From: Lathyrus oleraceus | Taxonomy: Eukaryota > Streptophyta > Magnoliopsida > Fabales > Fabaceae | Length of the DNA stretch: 64,000 nt | Assembly (NCBI RefSeq): GCF_024323335.1 | Contig: NC_066581.1 | Coordinates: 35,544,699-35,608,698, forward strand | Direction: 5' to 3' | Part shown: positions 30,827 to 41,246 of the stretch, one piece after another | Numbering within the stretch: position 1 is the first letter of the stretch | How the letters are laid out: the number at the start of each line of letters is the position of its first letter | Notes under the pieces: model-generated | What the model saw: the letters and a program-made list of their open reading frames with translations, nothing else | Database searches by the model: none | What the model was told of the DNA's origin: nothing | Program-made: the position numbers and the translations under genes

Positions 30827-32582
30827 TGATAACACGAAATTATATCACATTTTAAGACTTAACTTAATTAGATTATATTATCATTTACTTTAATTTATCC
30901 CATTTTATCAGATATTATGCAGTATTTCTTTTCTATTTACATCAGGTACCCATTTTGAAGCAAAAGTGAAAAAGGGAAGAAAAGGAGGTGTAAAAAGCAA
31001 TAAAAAGGAAACAAATAACCAAGACCAAGCCCAGCCCAAAAGAAAGCGCACGTTGCCCCTGTGACGGGCGTCACAAGGAGTGTGACGAGCGTCACACTAA
31101 AAGCACTCCTGTGACGAGCGTCACACATGGTGTGACGAACGTCACACCAGTCCTCTATATTTTTGGCGCAAGGAACTCAACTGACCACGTTGAAGCCTAC
31201 TTCCACGCACGCTTAACCCTCGGAACGAGACCACGCACACGGAAACCCTTGAAAAGTAGTTACACCAGCAGCTGTATAAATAGCAGCTAATTGGGAACTT
31301 TCAAAGACACAGTTTTTGCACGCTCAGTTTTGCGGAAGCTCTGCCAAATTTATTTTTCACGCCTTTGCTTATTTTTCTTCCTTTCCAACATTGTTCATTT
31401 TATTTATTTCTTTTGCAAGTTTTACTTTCTCTTTTCCCCTTGCAATTTATCTTCCCGTTTTTAGCTTTTAGATATTTTTCGCGTAGTAGTTTCTACACCG
31501 GAAACTACTGTGCAACTTTATACCGGATTTAACCTTACGTTATATTCCAGTTTTATTTCCTTGATTTAATTTACTGTTTAATTGAAGAATCCAAGAACAA
31601 ATCCTACCGGCTTGTGGTGGAGTGTTCAAGACCATTGTATTACGCATTCAGGTTCTTTAATCGTTATTTAATTTTTAATGTTTTATTCTATTGTTTATTC
31701 ATATTGCCTGCCTGGAATGAGTCTGTTTATGCATGATATAAATTCTTATTTATTTAGCATGTCTGGCTAATTTGCCTAGGTATCGGTATGTAAAGTAAGC
31801 AGAAAAAGGGTCGAGACTGAGTCGGTCTATCTAAACTTAAAATTAGAATCAATCTTTTTACGGTCTCAACTTACAGGTTTAATAACAAGATTTTTTACAA
31901 AAAGTAAAGAACATAAAGAAGTTAAAACCAACAGAGCGAGAGTTTGAGGTTTTGACTGGACAGTGTGAGTTAGGCATTAATTCTAGATCAGGGCGAGAGC
32001 AAGTTTTAGAGTCAATTAAATTCTGACCTTTTCCAAAAAGTATTTTTAAAGATCGAATGTGAGGACGAGAGTTAAGCATTTGGATTTAATCATATAACCT
32101 AAGTCAACAGAGCGAGAGTTTGAGATAAGGGTGTTTAAAACGGTCAGTATTTTCTTAAAAAGAGTTTCTGCAACTTTATTGCTTTCAAAATATGGTTTTT
32201 GACTTAATTATAAGTGACAGCAACATTAATATAAAATCATGGTTTATTCAACAGAGCGAGAGTTTGAGATAAAACCTTTAACCAATAAAGTTAACTGAAA
32301 CGATTTATTTTAAAAACCTGGAAACCGACAAAGACTTGATTCCCTAGTTTTGACGAACTACATACCGATATCCGTTTTATTGATATTTAATCTAGATATT
32401 AGTTTAGCTCTTAGTTTTTCCCCAAACAATCAAACATTTTCACCTTAGATTTACGTAGTAACTTTAGATAACGGTATATCGATTCATAAGTCCCTGTGGG
32501 ATCGATATCTTTTAAAACTACGCGATAGAACTGTGCACTTGCAGTTTGTATCCCATTCTCGACTCACACAGTCGAGCGATCA
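30827..32582 (+). repeat. Right LTR of inner Athila
   Basis: This is 1756 bp and matches 18939-20695 apart from single-base changes in a C run, a T run and a G run. It is followed by target duplication CACCT. Confidence 0.95.
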
Positions 32583-32587
32583 CACCT

Positions 32588-35026
32588 CCAGCGGAAAGAC
32601 TTTTAGGTGACTATGGCAGACAGAATAACCCAGCAGTGCGGTTGACTATTGTTAACCAACCTGTTAATGTTGCTCACTTCCAGTTACACCCGTTAACTAT
32701 CCGTCAGTTAGAAAGCAAACCTTTTGCAGGAAAGATCAATGAGGATGCAAACAAGCATCTGCAGAGGTTTCTGACTATGACTACATCCTTAAAAATTGAT
32801 GGGCATTCTGAAGAGGCAAAGAGATTAGTCATGTTCCCATTCACATTATCTGAGGACGCTGAGGAGTGGTTCTATTCCCTACCCGCCGGAAGCATTACTA
32901 CTTGGCAACAAATGGAAACAGCATTCTTGAACGAGTATTTTCCTGCTTCTGTGTATATCCATAAGAGGTATGACATTGTGAATTTTAAACAGAAAGACGG
33001 AGAGACACTTGGAGATGCATACAAAAGATTCAAGAGATGTTTAGTTGCATGTCCTACACATAATCTAGATGAAACTGAACAAATGCAGAATTTTGTAAAC
33101 GGGCTGAAGATGAAGACTAAGCAACTCATTGATACAGCTGCTGGTGGCTCATCTAATTTTTCAACAGCAACCGGTATCAAAAAGATCATCGAAGCTATTG
33201 CAGCGAATGAGCATTTGGAATTATATGACCGTACTGTGAATCAGCCGGAGGGAAAAATTGACTTGAAATTAGCAAATCAGGTAGTGAAAATGGAAGATCA
33301 GGTTGCTGCGGAGGTTGAAAGAAGATTGAAAGCTATGAATTTAGGTACCCAGACTGTTGCTCAAGTGCAATCGGTTCCGACCATGATTTGTGAGATTTGT
33401 AGTGGACCACACTTTACCATGCATTGTGTTGCAACCGCAGAACAGGTGCAAGCAATAAATTACCTGAGGCAGAATAATCCTTACTCAAATACTTATAATC
33501 CGGGATGGAAAAATCATCCTAATTTCTCTTGGAAAGATCAGCAAGGTAATATTCAGAACCAAGGACCTCCACAACAACAACCACCGTACCAACAACAGGT
33601 ACCGAAGAAAGCGGATTGGGAGATTGCTATAGAGAAGATGGCGAATCAGAATATGCAATTTCAGGAAGAAACCAGGAATAATCAGAAGAGCACCAATGCA
33701 TCCATTAAAAATCTGGAAATTCAATTGGGTCAGATAGCACAACAGATAACAAATTTTCAAACACCGGGCGCATTACCTAGTGCAACAGTGACAAATCCGA
33801 GGGAGCATCATAATGTGAGTGCGGTAACAACAAGAAGCGGAAGATCTTTTGAAGATCGTAAGAAGAAGGATGAAGAAGAAGATCAGTTGCTTGAAGTGGA
33901 CCTGGAAATCTTAGAAAACAAGACACCACCCGAGGAAGAAATTGTAATACCGCCGGTGGGACAAGAAAAGCTGCCTGACCCAAAACCCATCATTAAGCTT
34001 CCATTCCCACAAAGAAACAAAAAGAAGAAGCAAGATGAGAAAAAATTTCAGAAATTCATGGAGTTGTTCAGGAAATTAGAAATCAATATTCCATTCTCTA
34101 AGGCACTCGAGCAGATGCCTATCTATGCGAAATTCATGAAAGACATCATCTCCAAGAAGCGCACCACTGACGCTGACCCTGTTATACTAACTGAAACTTG
34201 TAGTGCTATTTTGCAGGGTATGAAGATTCCAGTAAAGAAGCCAGATAGAGGTTCTGTGACCATCCCGTGTACCATTAGAGATAGGTCTTTTAAAAGGGCG
34301 CTGATTGATTTGGGGGCTAGTGTTAGCCTTATGCCTTTGTCTATTTACAGGAAGCTAGGAATTGGAAATGTTCAAGATACCAGAATGACACTTCAATTTG
34401 CTGATCACTCAGTGAAGAGACCTTTTGGGGTAGTTGAGGATGTTCTGGTCAAAGTTGATAAATTTGTTTTTCCTGTTGATTTTGTAATTTTGGAAATGCC
34501 AGAAGATGAAGAGTTACCTCTGATTCTGGGCAGACCTTTCTTAGAAACAGGTAGATGCAATATAGATATGGAGGAAGGTACCATGACCCTAAAGGTGTAT
34601 GATGAAGAGCTCAAAATTGATGTCCGAGATACTATGAAACATAAAGAGAATATGTGTACAAACCACTCCGTGGAAGTGATTGATCAAATTGTAACTAGCA
34701 CAATTCAAAGAGAGTTTCCTGAATTACCGGTAGAAAGAGTTCTTAGTCTGTCGGTCAGAGAGACGGAGGAGAAGGATGAGGAAAAAGAAAAAGAAGTGCT
34801 TGCTATGCTGGATACACAAACCCCTTGGAGGAAATACAACCCACGCAGGTGGGAGGATCTGAGAGCTTCACCAGAATTAGAAGATGAAAAGGTACTGAAG
34901 AAAGATAAAAGTGGTATTGGTGTTTTATATGAGAAGAATGGCGACACCTTCAAGGTTAATGGTCAGAGGTTGAAACCATATGATCCCGGTGAAGGGGGAC
35001 CAATTGAAACTGTTAAACTCATCTGA
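32588..35026 (+). CDS. gag-protease of outer element, with pol deleted (3' piece)
   Basis: This continues the gag begun at 18744 and is open for about 812 codons without a stop. The retrotransposon-gag capsid domain lies near 32750-33190 (MFPFTLSEDAEEWFYSLPAG, KRFKRCLVACPTHN). The knuckle CEICSGPHFTMHC is near 33389. The aspartic protease has DLGASVSLMPLSIYRKLG near 34306 and ILGRPFLETG near 34525. After a Glu/Lys-rich linker the frame passes directly into a terminal VNGQRLKPYDPGE motif, which in the complete inner Athila is the very end of pol (VNGQRLKHY). RT, RNase H and integrase are therefore absent while the frame is preserved. The bases upstream of 32588 in the same frame belong to the inner LTR. 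Confidence 0.92.
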   Translation, partial: PAERLLGDYGRQNNPAVRLTIVNQPVNVAHFQLHPLTIRQLESKPFAGKINEDANKHLQRFLTMTTSLKIDGHSEEAKRLVMFPFTLSEDAEEWFYSLPAGSITTWQQMETAFLNEYFPASVYIHKRYDIVNFKQKDGETLGDAYKRFKRCLVACPTHNLDETEQMQNFVNGLKMKTKQLIDTAAGGSSNFSTATGIKKIIEAIAANEHLELYDRTVNQPEGKIDLKLANQVVKMEDQVAAEVERRLKAMNLGTQTVAQVQSVPTMICEICSGPHFTMHCVATAEQVQAINYLRQNNPYSNTYNPGWKNHPNFSWKDQQGNIQNQGPPQQQPPYQQQVPKKADWEIAIEKMANQNMQFQEETRNNQKSTNASIKNLEIQLGQIAQQITNFQTPGALPSATVTNPREHHNVSAVTTRSGRSFEDRKKKDEEEDQLLEVDLEILENKTPPEEEIVIPPVGQEKLPDPKPIIKLPFPQRNKKKKQDEKKFQKFMELFRKLEINIPFSKALEQMPIYAKFMKDIISKKRTTDADPVILTETCSAILQGMKIPVKKPDRGSVTIPCTIRDRSFKRALIDLGASVSLMPLSIYRKLGIGNVQDTRMTLQFADHSVKRPFGVVEDVLVKVDKFVFPVDFVILEMPEDEELPLILGRPFLETGRCNIDMEEGTMTLKVYDEELKIDVRDTMKHKENMCTNHSVEVIDQIVTSTIQREFPELPVERVLSLSVRETEEKDEEKEKEVLAMLDTQTPWRKYNPRRWEDLRASPELEDEKVLKKDKSGIGVLYEKNGDTFKVNGQRLKPYDPGEGGPIETVKLI

Positions 35027-35041
35027 GTATGAGGTGTCCCA

Positions 35042-35092
35042 TCGAGCCATGCGACGTTAAACGAAGCGCTGCTTGGGAGGCAACCCAAGGGA
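35042..35092 (+). promoter_or_regulatory. Conserved post-pol stem-loop, outer element
   Basis: GCGACGTTAAACGAAGCGCT is followed by the hairpin CTTGGG-AGGCAA-CCCAAG (35072-35089). It is the counterpart of 26224-26267, with the loop AGRCAA conserved and the stem changed on both sides. Confidence 0.75.
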
Positions 35093-35213
35093 GGTTTGAT
35101 TGGTTTTGTCATTTTATTTTTGCCGAGTCAGTTTTTTTAAGAAAAAAAAAAATTATTAAAAAAAAAAAAAAAAATTTGAAAATGAATCTGCCAATACGCA
35201 TATGGATCTCATG

Positions 35214-35442
35214 ATACGCGTATTGGACAACAAAAATGCACTCCTCTGGTGAAACGCGTATGATACGCGTAAAGAAGAAGAATACGCGTATTATACGCGT
35301 AAGGGACCAGGCCATACGCGTATCACATTATGATACGTGATCTGTTACGCAAATCACTTTTTGCACTTGTTTCAGCAGCGTATGATACGCGTATGGCATA
35401 TTGATACGCGTATGGTACGCGTATGGGAGCCTGATACGCGTA
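35214..35442. repeat. Internal ACGCGT palindrome array
   Basis: Ten ACGCGT sites, mostly ATACGCGTAT, fall within about 230 bp immediately ahead of the env-position ORF. It is the same motif and the same count as in the LTR of this element (17452-17702), but spacing and intervening sequence differ. A weak TATA-like TTATATAG follows at 35461. It is probably an internal promoter/enhancer. Confidence 0.85.
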
Positions 35443-35578
35443 TCAGTTTTATGGGCATGCTTATATAGTTTTTTCCGTACGGACTTCATTTTCTCACTGT
35501 TTTTGTTACGTGTTTTGTGCGTATTGCTTTGATTTTTCTCTGTTTTCTTCTATTTCATTCAGTCTACAGATCAATATC

Positions 35579-36904
35579 ATGTCTCAATCACCAAACGAGG
35601 TCAACACATTCCGTACCACCCACCATGAAGATAGATATGAGCAAATCAAGAGTCGAAGCATGGTCGAAGAAAAACATTGGATGTATCAGAATGACACGTA
35701 TCCAGAGGTCACTAATATTCTAAAAAAGCAGAAGTTGATCTACTTCAATGACAAAATCCAACCGGTTTCACTGGATCTGATCTGGGAGTTCTACGCTAAT
35801 GCACTACGGGTAACATCTGATGAAGACGATCCCACAGGGAATGCAGCGTTCGTTTCATGGGTAAGGGGCAAAGTTATCAAATATGATGGGAAAACGATTA
35901 ATAGTGTGCTGAAATGCAAATTCTATGATTCCGTTTGCCCGTTTAACGAAATGAAACGGTCTGACAAGAACTATTGGCCATACACTGATATGAAAAACTC
36001 ACTGATTAGGCCAGGTCACGATTGGGCACCCACTTCAAAAATCTCTCCGGCGAAGGTTATGGTAGTTGATCTAGCTCTGATTCCTAAGGCATTGGCATAT
36101 TTCATTCATCATAATTTGAGCACTAATCGGAGCGGGTCGGAATTGATATCAGAGCGTGCCCTACTTCTTCATCAGATCCTGCATCAGAAACAAGTGAATA
36201 TTGGACAGATCATCGCTGCTGATATGGATGACATCGCTCAGTCGCCTAAGAAATCCTTAGGCCATGCGACTGTGATTTACCTACTGTGCAAGAAAGCGGG
36301 TGTTCCGGATTTCTCTGATTCGCTGATGTTGCGACCGGCTGCACCGCTGAACGCCCATTGGATGAAGGAGAGGACGGTTACAGATGATCCGCCCCGACCT
36401 CTGAGGCGACCACGAGACAGGGAGGGAAGCACCAGTGCTCCGCACCAGGAGGCTCAGCCGACTACAACAGAGACACAGCCACCTCAGCCTCCTCCGATTG
36501 ATGAGAACTCCAGAGAGTACCGTATGCAGATGTCACAGTTTTGTGTTATGCAGGACTTCTGCTTTCAGTATGGATTGTCAGGGAGAGTTCTTACTCATCA
36601 GACAGATCTTTGGGAGGAGGCACAACGCTTTAGAGATAGATTCTCCGGACCGCCTTCAGCACCTCACTTTGGCCAGTTCACCTTTCCTTGGTGGAACCAG
36701 CCAGTTCAGATAGGGGGAGAGATTCCGCAACAGCCACCGCAGCAGCCACCGCACCAGACACCACCTCAACAGCAGCATACTCCGTCGGGCAACACAGAGA
36801 CATTGACGCCTATCTCTGCCTTCGCACGAGGGCACACTATGTTGGATCCGACAGATATGATTAACTTTGATACCCATATGCAGGACAGTGGACAGAGTGA
36901 TTGA
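35579..36904 (+). CDS. Env-position ORF ('putative plant transposon protein' type)
   Basis: This is an open frame of 441 codons from ATG 35579. A further 23 codons open upstream, but the ATG after the pyrimidine-rich CAG tract is preferred. The N-terminal half resembles the 'putative plant transposon protein' domain seen in env-position ORFs of plant gypsy elements (LDLIWEFYANALRV, FVSWVRGKVIKYDGKTIN). The C-terminal half is Pro/Gln-rich (QPPQQPPHQTPPQQQH). No signal peptide or membrane anchor is seen. It lies after the internal ACGCGT array, so it may be expressed separately from gag. The function is unknown. The absence of stops in a young element argues that it was maintained. Confidence 0.82.
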   Translation: MSQSPNEVNTFRTTHHEDRYEQIKSRSMVEEKHWMYQNDTYPEVTNILKKQKLIYFNDKIQPVSLDLIWEFYANALRVTSDEDDPTGNAAFVSWVRGKVIKYDGKTINSVLKCKFYDSVCPFNEMKRSDKNYWPYTDMKNSLIRPGHDWAPTSKISPAKVMVVDLALIPKALAYFIHHNLSTNRSGSELISERALLLHQILHQKQVNIGQIIAADMDDIAQSPKKSLGHATVIYLLCKKAGVPDFSDSLMLRPAAPLNAHWMKERTVTDDPPRPLRRPRDREGSTSAPHQEAQPTTTETQPPQPPPIDENSREYRMQMSQFCVMQDFCFQYGLSGRVLTHQTDLWEEAQRFRDRFSGPPSAPHFGQFTFPWWNQPVQIGGEIPQQPPQQPPHQTPPQQQHTPSGNTETLTPISAFARGHTMLDPTDMINFDTHMQDSGQSD

Positions 36905-38318
36905 TTTTGATTATGTTTTTTGTACTTTTGGTTTTCTTTGTGTAATTTTTGTTTTTTTTTATTATTTATTCAGTTTTTAATTTCTGTTGCTGTGATGTAA
37001 CCACCTATTATGGGTTGGCTTTATCTAATGAATTTGATTTGGTTTACCTCCATTTTCCTGTTTATTTCATTAGATACGTGACTATGTCTGGCTATTGGTT
37101 TCTTGATCACTTACACCAACTACTTGGGCGTCCTCTCTTTCAGTCCCCTGACTGTAGATACTGTTGTTTATGATTGGACGCACTGGTTAAGATTAACATC
37201 AGAACCACGAGCATGAGCTTTGAACTCAGAGGTATGATAGAACAAGTCAGCTTAACCCGTCCTGGTGAGATCATAAAAAGCCAAACACTTATCATCATAT
37301 GAGAGATATCAGGTATGTCTTTATCAATCTTGGTTTGCGTATGTTCTTTTGTTATTATTAGTTGTACGAATACACACACTGAGGCATGTTTTTTGTTTAT
37401 CACCTAGAGCCTTTCTAGCCATCCCATTATTATTATTCATTGTTTTACCCTGTTGAGCCTGTTAATCATTTATTTTTGATATACCCATTTTTTTTTCTAA
37501 AGCCATGACCTTGTACCTATCCTACCCTGTTCAGAGTATGTGAGAATTGATTTCATATCTACGTTTCTATCTAAGTTTGGGGTTGCTGTTGGAATAACAA
37601 CCTTTAAGTTTGGGGTAGCTTTGCAGTAAATGAATAGTAAGTGAATGTCGTATAAAAGAAAAAAAAAAGAGAAAAAAAAAAAGAAAAGAGAAAAAAGAAA
37701 AAAAAACAACAACAACATGAAAAGAAAGAAAGAGAAAAGCGAAAAACAATAAAAGAACAGCTTTTGAAAGAGGCTACATTCACTATAGATAAAAGGAAAA
37801 GAGGATTGCATAACCTTACAGGAATAATAGAAAAGAAACGTAGTGAGAAAATGATTTCATGTACTCTGAACCAAAAAAACCTTTGTTCAAATTTCATAGC
37901 CTACCTAAACCAACACCCCGTTACAACCCAAAAGAAAAAAAGAAAAAAAAACTTTGTTCAAATTTCATACCCTACCTAAACCAAAGCCCCGTTACAACCC
38001 TAAAAGACCTCAAATAGTGTGTGTGACTGTACATGTTGATAGGATGAGAGAATTTATTCAAACTTCTGATTTGATATTGCATATTGTGATTTGAGAGTGA
38101 TAACACTTTAACCCATAGAGACTTGGTGAGAGTGTGATATAAGCTGACAGGTAAAGTCATATTTCTGAGGGAAAGAGTTTCTAGCTCGTTGGCTATGTGG
38201 AAGAATCAGAAAACCTGAAAACATCAAGAGGTCCAGTGCGAAAGATTTCAGCAGTATTGTGGTAAGAACTGTTTTACAGTAAGTTTGGGGTGACATGATC
38301 TTTGATGGTAATAAAATG
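36905..38318. other. 3' UTR of outer element
   Basis: This is noncoding. It contains several AAGTTTGGGG purine motifs (about 37573, 37607, 38281), an almost pure purine tract at 37649-37708, and a direct repeat of about 55 bp at 37878-37933 and 37951-38005. No gene is recognised. Confidence 0.65.
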
Positions 38319-38355
38319 TTACTTGAGGACAAGCAACAAGCTAAGTTTGGGGTTG
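38319..38355 (+). promoter_or_regulatory. AGGA-loop hairpin and polypurine tract, outer element
   Basis: TTACTTG-AGGA-CAAGCAA (38319-38336, one mismatch in the stem) is followed by AAGTTTGGGGTTG, directly before the right LTR. It has the same layout as at 30787-30826. Confidence 0.8.
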
Positions 38356-39775
38356 TGATCAGTCATCATTTATGCTAGACATTCCACTATTTAACCGTAA
38401 ATAAGTCAGGTAAACTGTGTAAACTGAAGCATTTTTAGTTAGATATAAGCTCAATTCTATAATATAAAGTGTGTTGTTACTTATGAGTTTCTTGAGGATA
38501 TTTTACACTTTTGGGTATGTTAGCAGGTAAAAAACTAGTTTGGAAGCTCAGGGAATCAAACGTCAGATGAGAAATTGAACCCGAGCAAGAAAACGGAAGA
38601 AAAAATCATTTTTCTGGAGAACCTGCTGTCCATACGCGTATGGCCTTACATGATACGCGTATGGGCCTTCCCAGTACGCGTAGCATACGTAAATGACCAG
38701 AGGGATGGAAAATTCAGCCAAAAGACAAGCTTCTGGTGATACGCGTACCAGCCTGGGCAATACGCGTACCAGTCTGGGCAATACGCGTACCAGACTGGGC
38801 AATACGCGTATCAGAGGCTGTGTTACGTGCAGTACGCGTTTGAGACCAGGCAATACGCGTATGGGACAGCTCAGTACGCGTATGGAGCACAAAATCAGGA
38901 AAAATCCAACTGAATAGCTATTAAGAGGCCAGACCACGATTTTCCGGGGGTTGGACGTTTTGGAGAGAAAAAAGACGCGTTTTGAGAGCTGGAGACTCGA
39001 CGAATATCAAAGGATTCATATGTTCAAGAGTTTTCCGACTATTGAAGATTGATTTCTCACGAAATTCTGTAATGACAACAATATTAATCTTTGTTTTTAT
39101 TTCTATTATGAGTAGCTAAACCCCCCATTGCTAGGGGGTGACTCTGATTCTGAATGTGACAGATTTGATGTTTATTAATGCATTGATTAGTTATTCTTTT
39201 CCATTGATTTGTTCTTATTACCGTTCTTTATGCTTTATTCGTCGGACCAACGAGTGATGATTAATATGAATAGTTTAAGCTGGACAGCGATTATTCATTG
39301 ACCTGGATAAGAACTTTGGATAGTAAAAATAACCTAGGACTAGGGATTTTCTATCTGACCGGTAATTCTTGATATTTGAATGCTTGAGTATGAACTTAAT
39401 TATTTATGGACATAGTAATTAGGTTACATAATCAAAGGTCTGTTTACTAAGGACTTAGGAATAGATACCCTTGAGGACCGGAATTAATTTGACAGGAATA
39501 TTGTCTAAGCCTTCATAAATTATATCTGTTACAGGAAGTTTCATTCACCGACCCTAGCAATCGTCTCTCATTTGTATCTCGTTCAACCTTTTTACTTGCT
39601 TTACTTATTTGCAATTGGTAGGATAATTACTCACAACACAAAAACCAAAGGCTTTTGTCTAATTGAAACAATCTATAAACTCTGTATCGTCAAGCAGTCC
39701 TTGAGATCGACAAACGGGGAATTTCCCTTTTATTACTACAGTGAGAAAAATAGTACACTTGTTATTTTCCCATCA
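38356..39775 (+). repeat. Right LTR of outer Athila-like element
   Basis: This is 1420 bp, differing from 17174-18593 at about ten positions seen by eye, most of them transitions. It is followed by target duplication GGCCT. Confidence 0.95.
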
Positions 39776-39849
39776 GGCCTCCAGATAAATTGTACAACAA
39801 TACGATACGATTAGATGATAAATAATTTGATAAGTATTTTTAAATTAAA

Positions 39850-40932
39850 ATAGAGTTATGTAGGAGTATTACATCGTCTGCTCCAATGTGGTCCAATAGA
39901 TTGCGATCGACTACTATAGCGTGTTTCAGACACCTATTGTAGTTCATCCCCCTTACTAACCACCTAGATAAAAAAAATTGAAAAATATTATTTACAGTTA
40001 TTTGTAATATAAAGTATAATTAATTAAATGGTACAGTGTTGAACTTACTTTGTTGCAAACAGGAACATGAATGGGTTCTCGTTTACCTGGGCGAGTGACG
40101 ACATTCTTGATCAACCTCATGCTTGTAGCAAATACGCACATGAATAAAAAGTAAAAATATTTTTTTGACATTTTTACACATTGCACTATATAGATGTGTC
40201 AACACAGTTGAACCTCAACTATATATGTTTACCTTATTAATGTTGCGTAACAACGGTAAATACATAGTATTTACTGAATTACCTGTACTTTCTAGAAATA
40301 AAAAATTACCAAATAAAATCATAATATAACACCGAGCTTTAATTATTTTTTAATACTCGGTTGATTCTTCGGACAATATTATACTCGCATAGTATTGTTA
40401 AGATATTTTAAATTTATACCTTACCCCCTAGCTTGACTGGATGACTCTCCCTCAGTTTGGTTGTCACACAAAGGGGCACCCAATAATTCGTTACAGATAG
40501 AGTTGTACTGGTTAACTCTACCATTCGCGGCCTTACCATATATACAGAGACCCAACAACATGCATACATCCTCAAGTGTGACGGTACACTCACCGAAAGG
40601 AAGGTGTAATGTGTGGGTCTCCATCTCTCCAACAAAGCAAGAGTGAATTTGTAGTCCACCGAGTACGAGACTATGTTGATGAGATTTCCAAATCCACATC
40701 CTCTAATATATGGTTCTATCAAAGGATCGTGGGGTACATATTCATGTACACGACATCGAAAATGCTTTGGGTCCTAATAACACATAAGTAAGAAATACAA
40801 TAAGAAGAAGTAATATATAATACAAACATAGATAAGAAAGATATATGAAATAAATATGAAATAAGTAAAAAGAGAGTGATAACATACAAATGTCGAGATA
40901 TTCTCGAGTGTTCCTTTGCGTTCATCATCCAT
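39850..40932 (-). pseudogene. Plant mobile domain (PP7 long form-like) gene, N-terminal part
   Basis: On the minus strand a first exon at 40888-40932 starts with ATG (MDDERKGTLENISTF) and has a GTATG donor. Exon 2 begins at 40773 after a TTAG acceptor and encodes hallmark PMD residues: PLIEPYIRGCGFGNLI, then ALLERWRP, a frameshift near 40615, then HLPFGECTVTLEDVCMLLGL and NGRVNQYNSICNELLG. A further possible exon lies near 39870-39960 (NYNRCLKHAIVVDRN). The C-terminal half is at 15230-17168 across the retrotransposon insertion. The frameshift makes this a probable pseudogene or transposon-borne PMD remnant. Confidence 0.75.
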
Positions 40933-41246
40933 AGTCAACAGGGACATAATGCTGTAGAGGTTGAATGTTGCAGAGCTTGAGTGTGGCAGAGAAAGAGAGT
41001 TGTAAAGAAAGAGTGTAGATATAGTGTTACAAATGATTTGATGTTGTGATTTGAAGCTTGTTTATATATGAATGAGTCTTAATAGGTTTGCAACCTATTC
41101 AGCATGTGATTGGATGCATGCATGGCAAAGGTATATAGTAGCCTTAGCCTTAGGCGCATCCATGTGAATTGTCACATGCAAGGAAGAGGCGCTTATGCTT
41201 TTTGCGCTTGCAGGTGACTTTTCACATGCAAGGAAGAGACACCATA

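Larger units (their letters stand above)
18939..32582 (+). mobile_element. Inner Athila LTR retrotransposon, near-complete
   Basis: This 13.64-kb Ty3/gypsy Athila element is nested in the gag of the outer element. LTRs are 1757 and 1756 bp and, by eye, differ only by three 1-bp indels in homopolymers. The target duplication is CACCC (18934-18938) versus CACCT (32583-32587). Gene order is gag-protease, RT-RNase H-integrase, a first ATHILA-ORF1-type gene, an internal palindrome array with a TATA box, a second ATHILA-ORF1-type gene, and a long 3' UTR with two PPT-like tracts. Single-base frameshifts break pol and both 3' genes. It is the youngest insertion in its nest. Confidence 0.96.
17174..39775 (+). 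mobile_element. Outer Athila-like LTR retrotransposon, non-autonomous
   Basis: This is a Ty3/gypsy element of about 8.95 kb once the nested inner Athila is subtracted. It has 1420-bp LTRs and a 5-bp target duplication GGCCT at 17169-17173 and 39776-39780. The PBS is Athila-type (tRNA-Asp-like), followed by gag-protease, an env-position ORF and a PPT. RT, RNase H and integrase are missing: the protease is followed directly by the last residues of pol. About ten LTR substitutions are seen by eye (roughly 0.7%), implying recent transposition. It inserted into the PMD gene and was later hit by the inner Athila. Confidence 0.95.

Noticed and set aside
32546..32587. Upstream start of the 32.5-kb ORF
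   Set aside because: These codons lie in the LTR of the inner Athila. The true N-terminus of this gag is at 18744.
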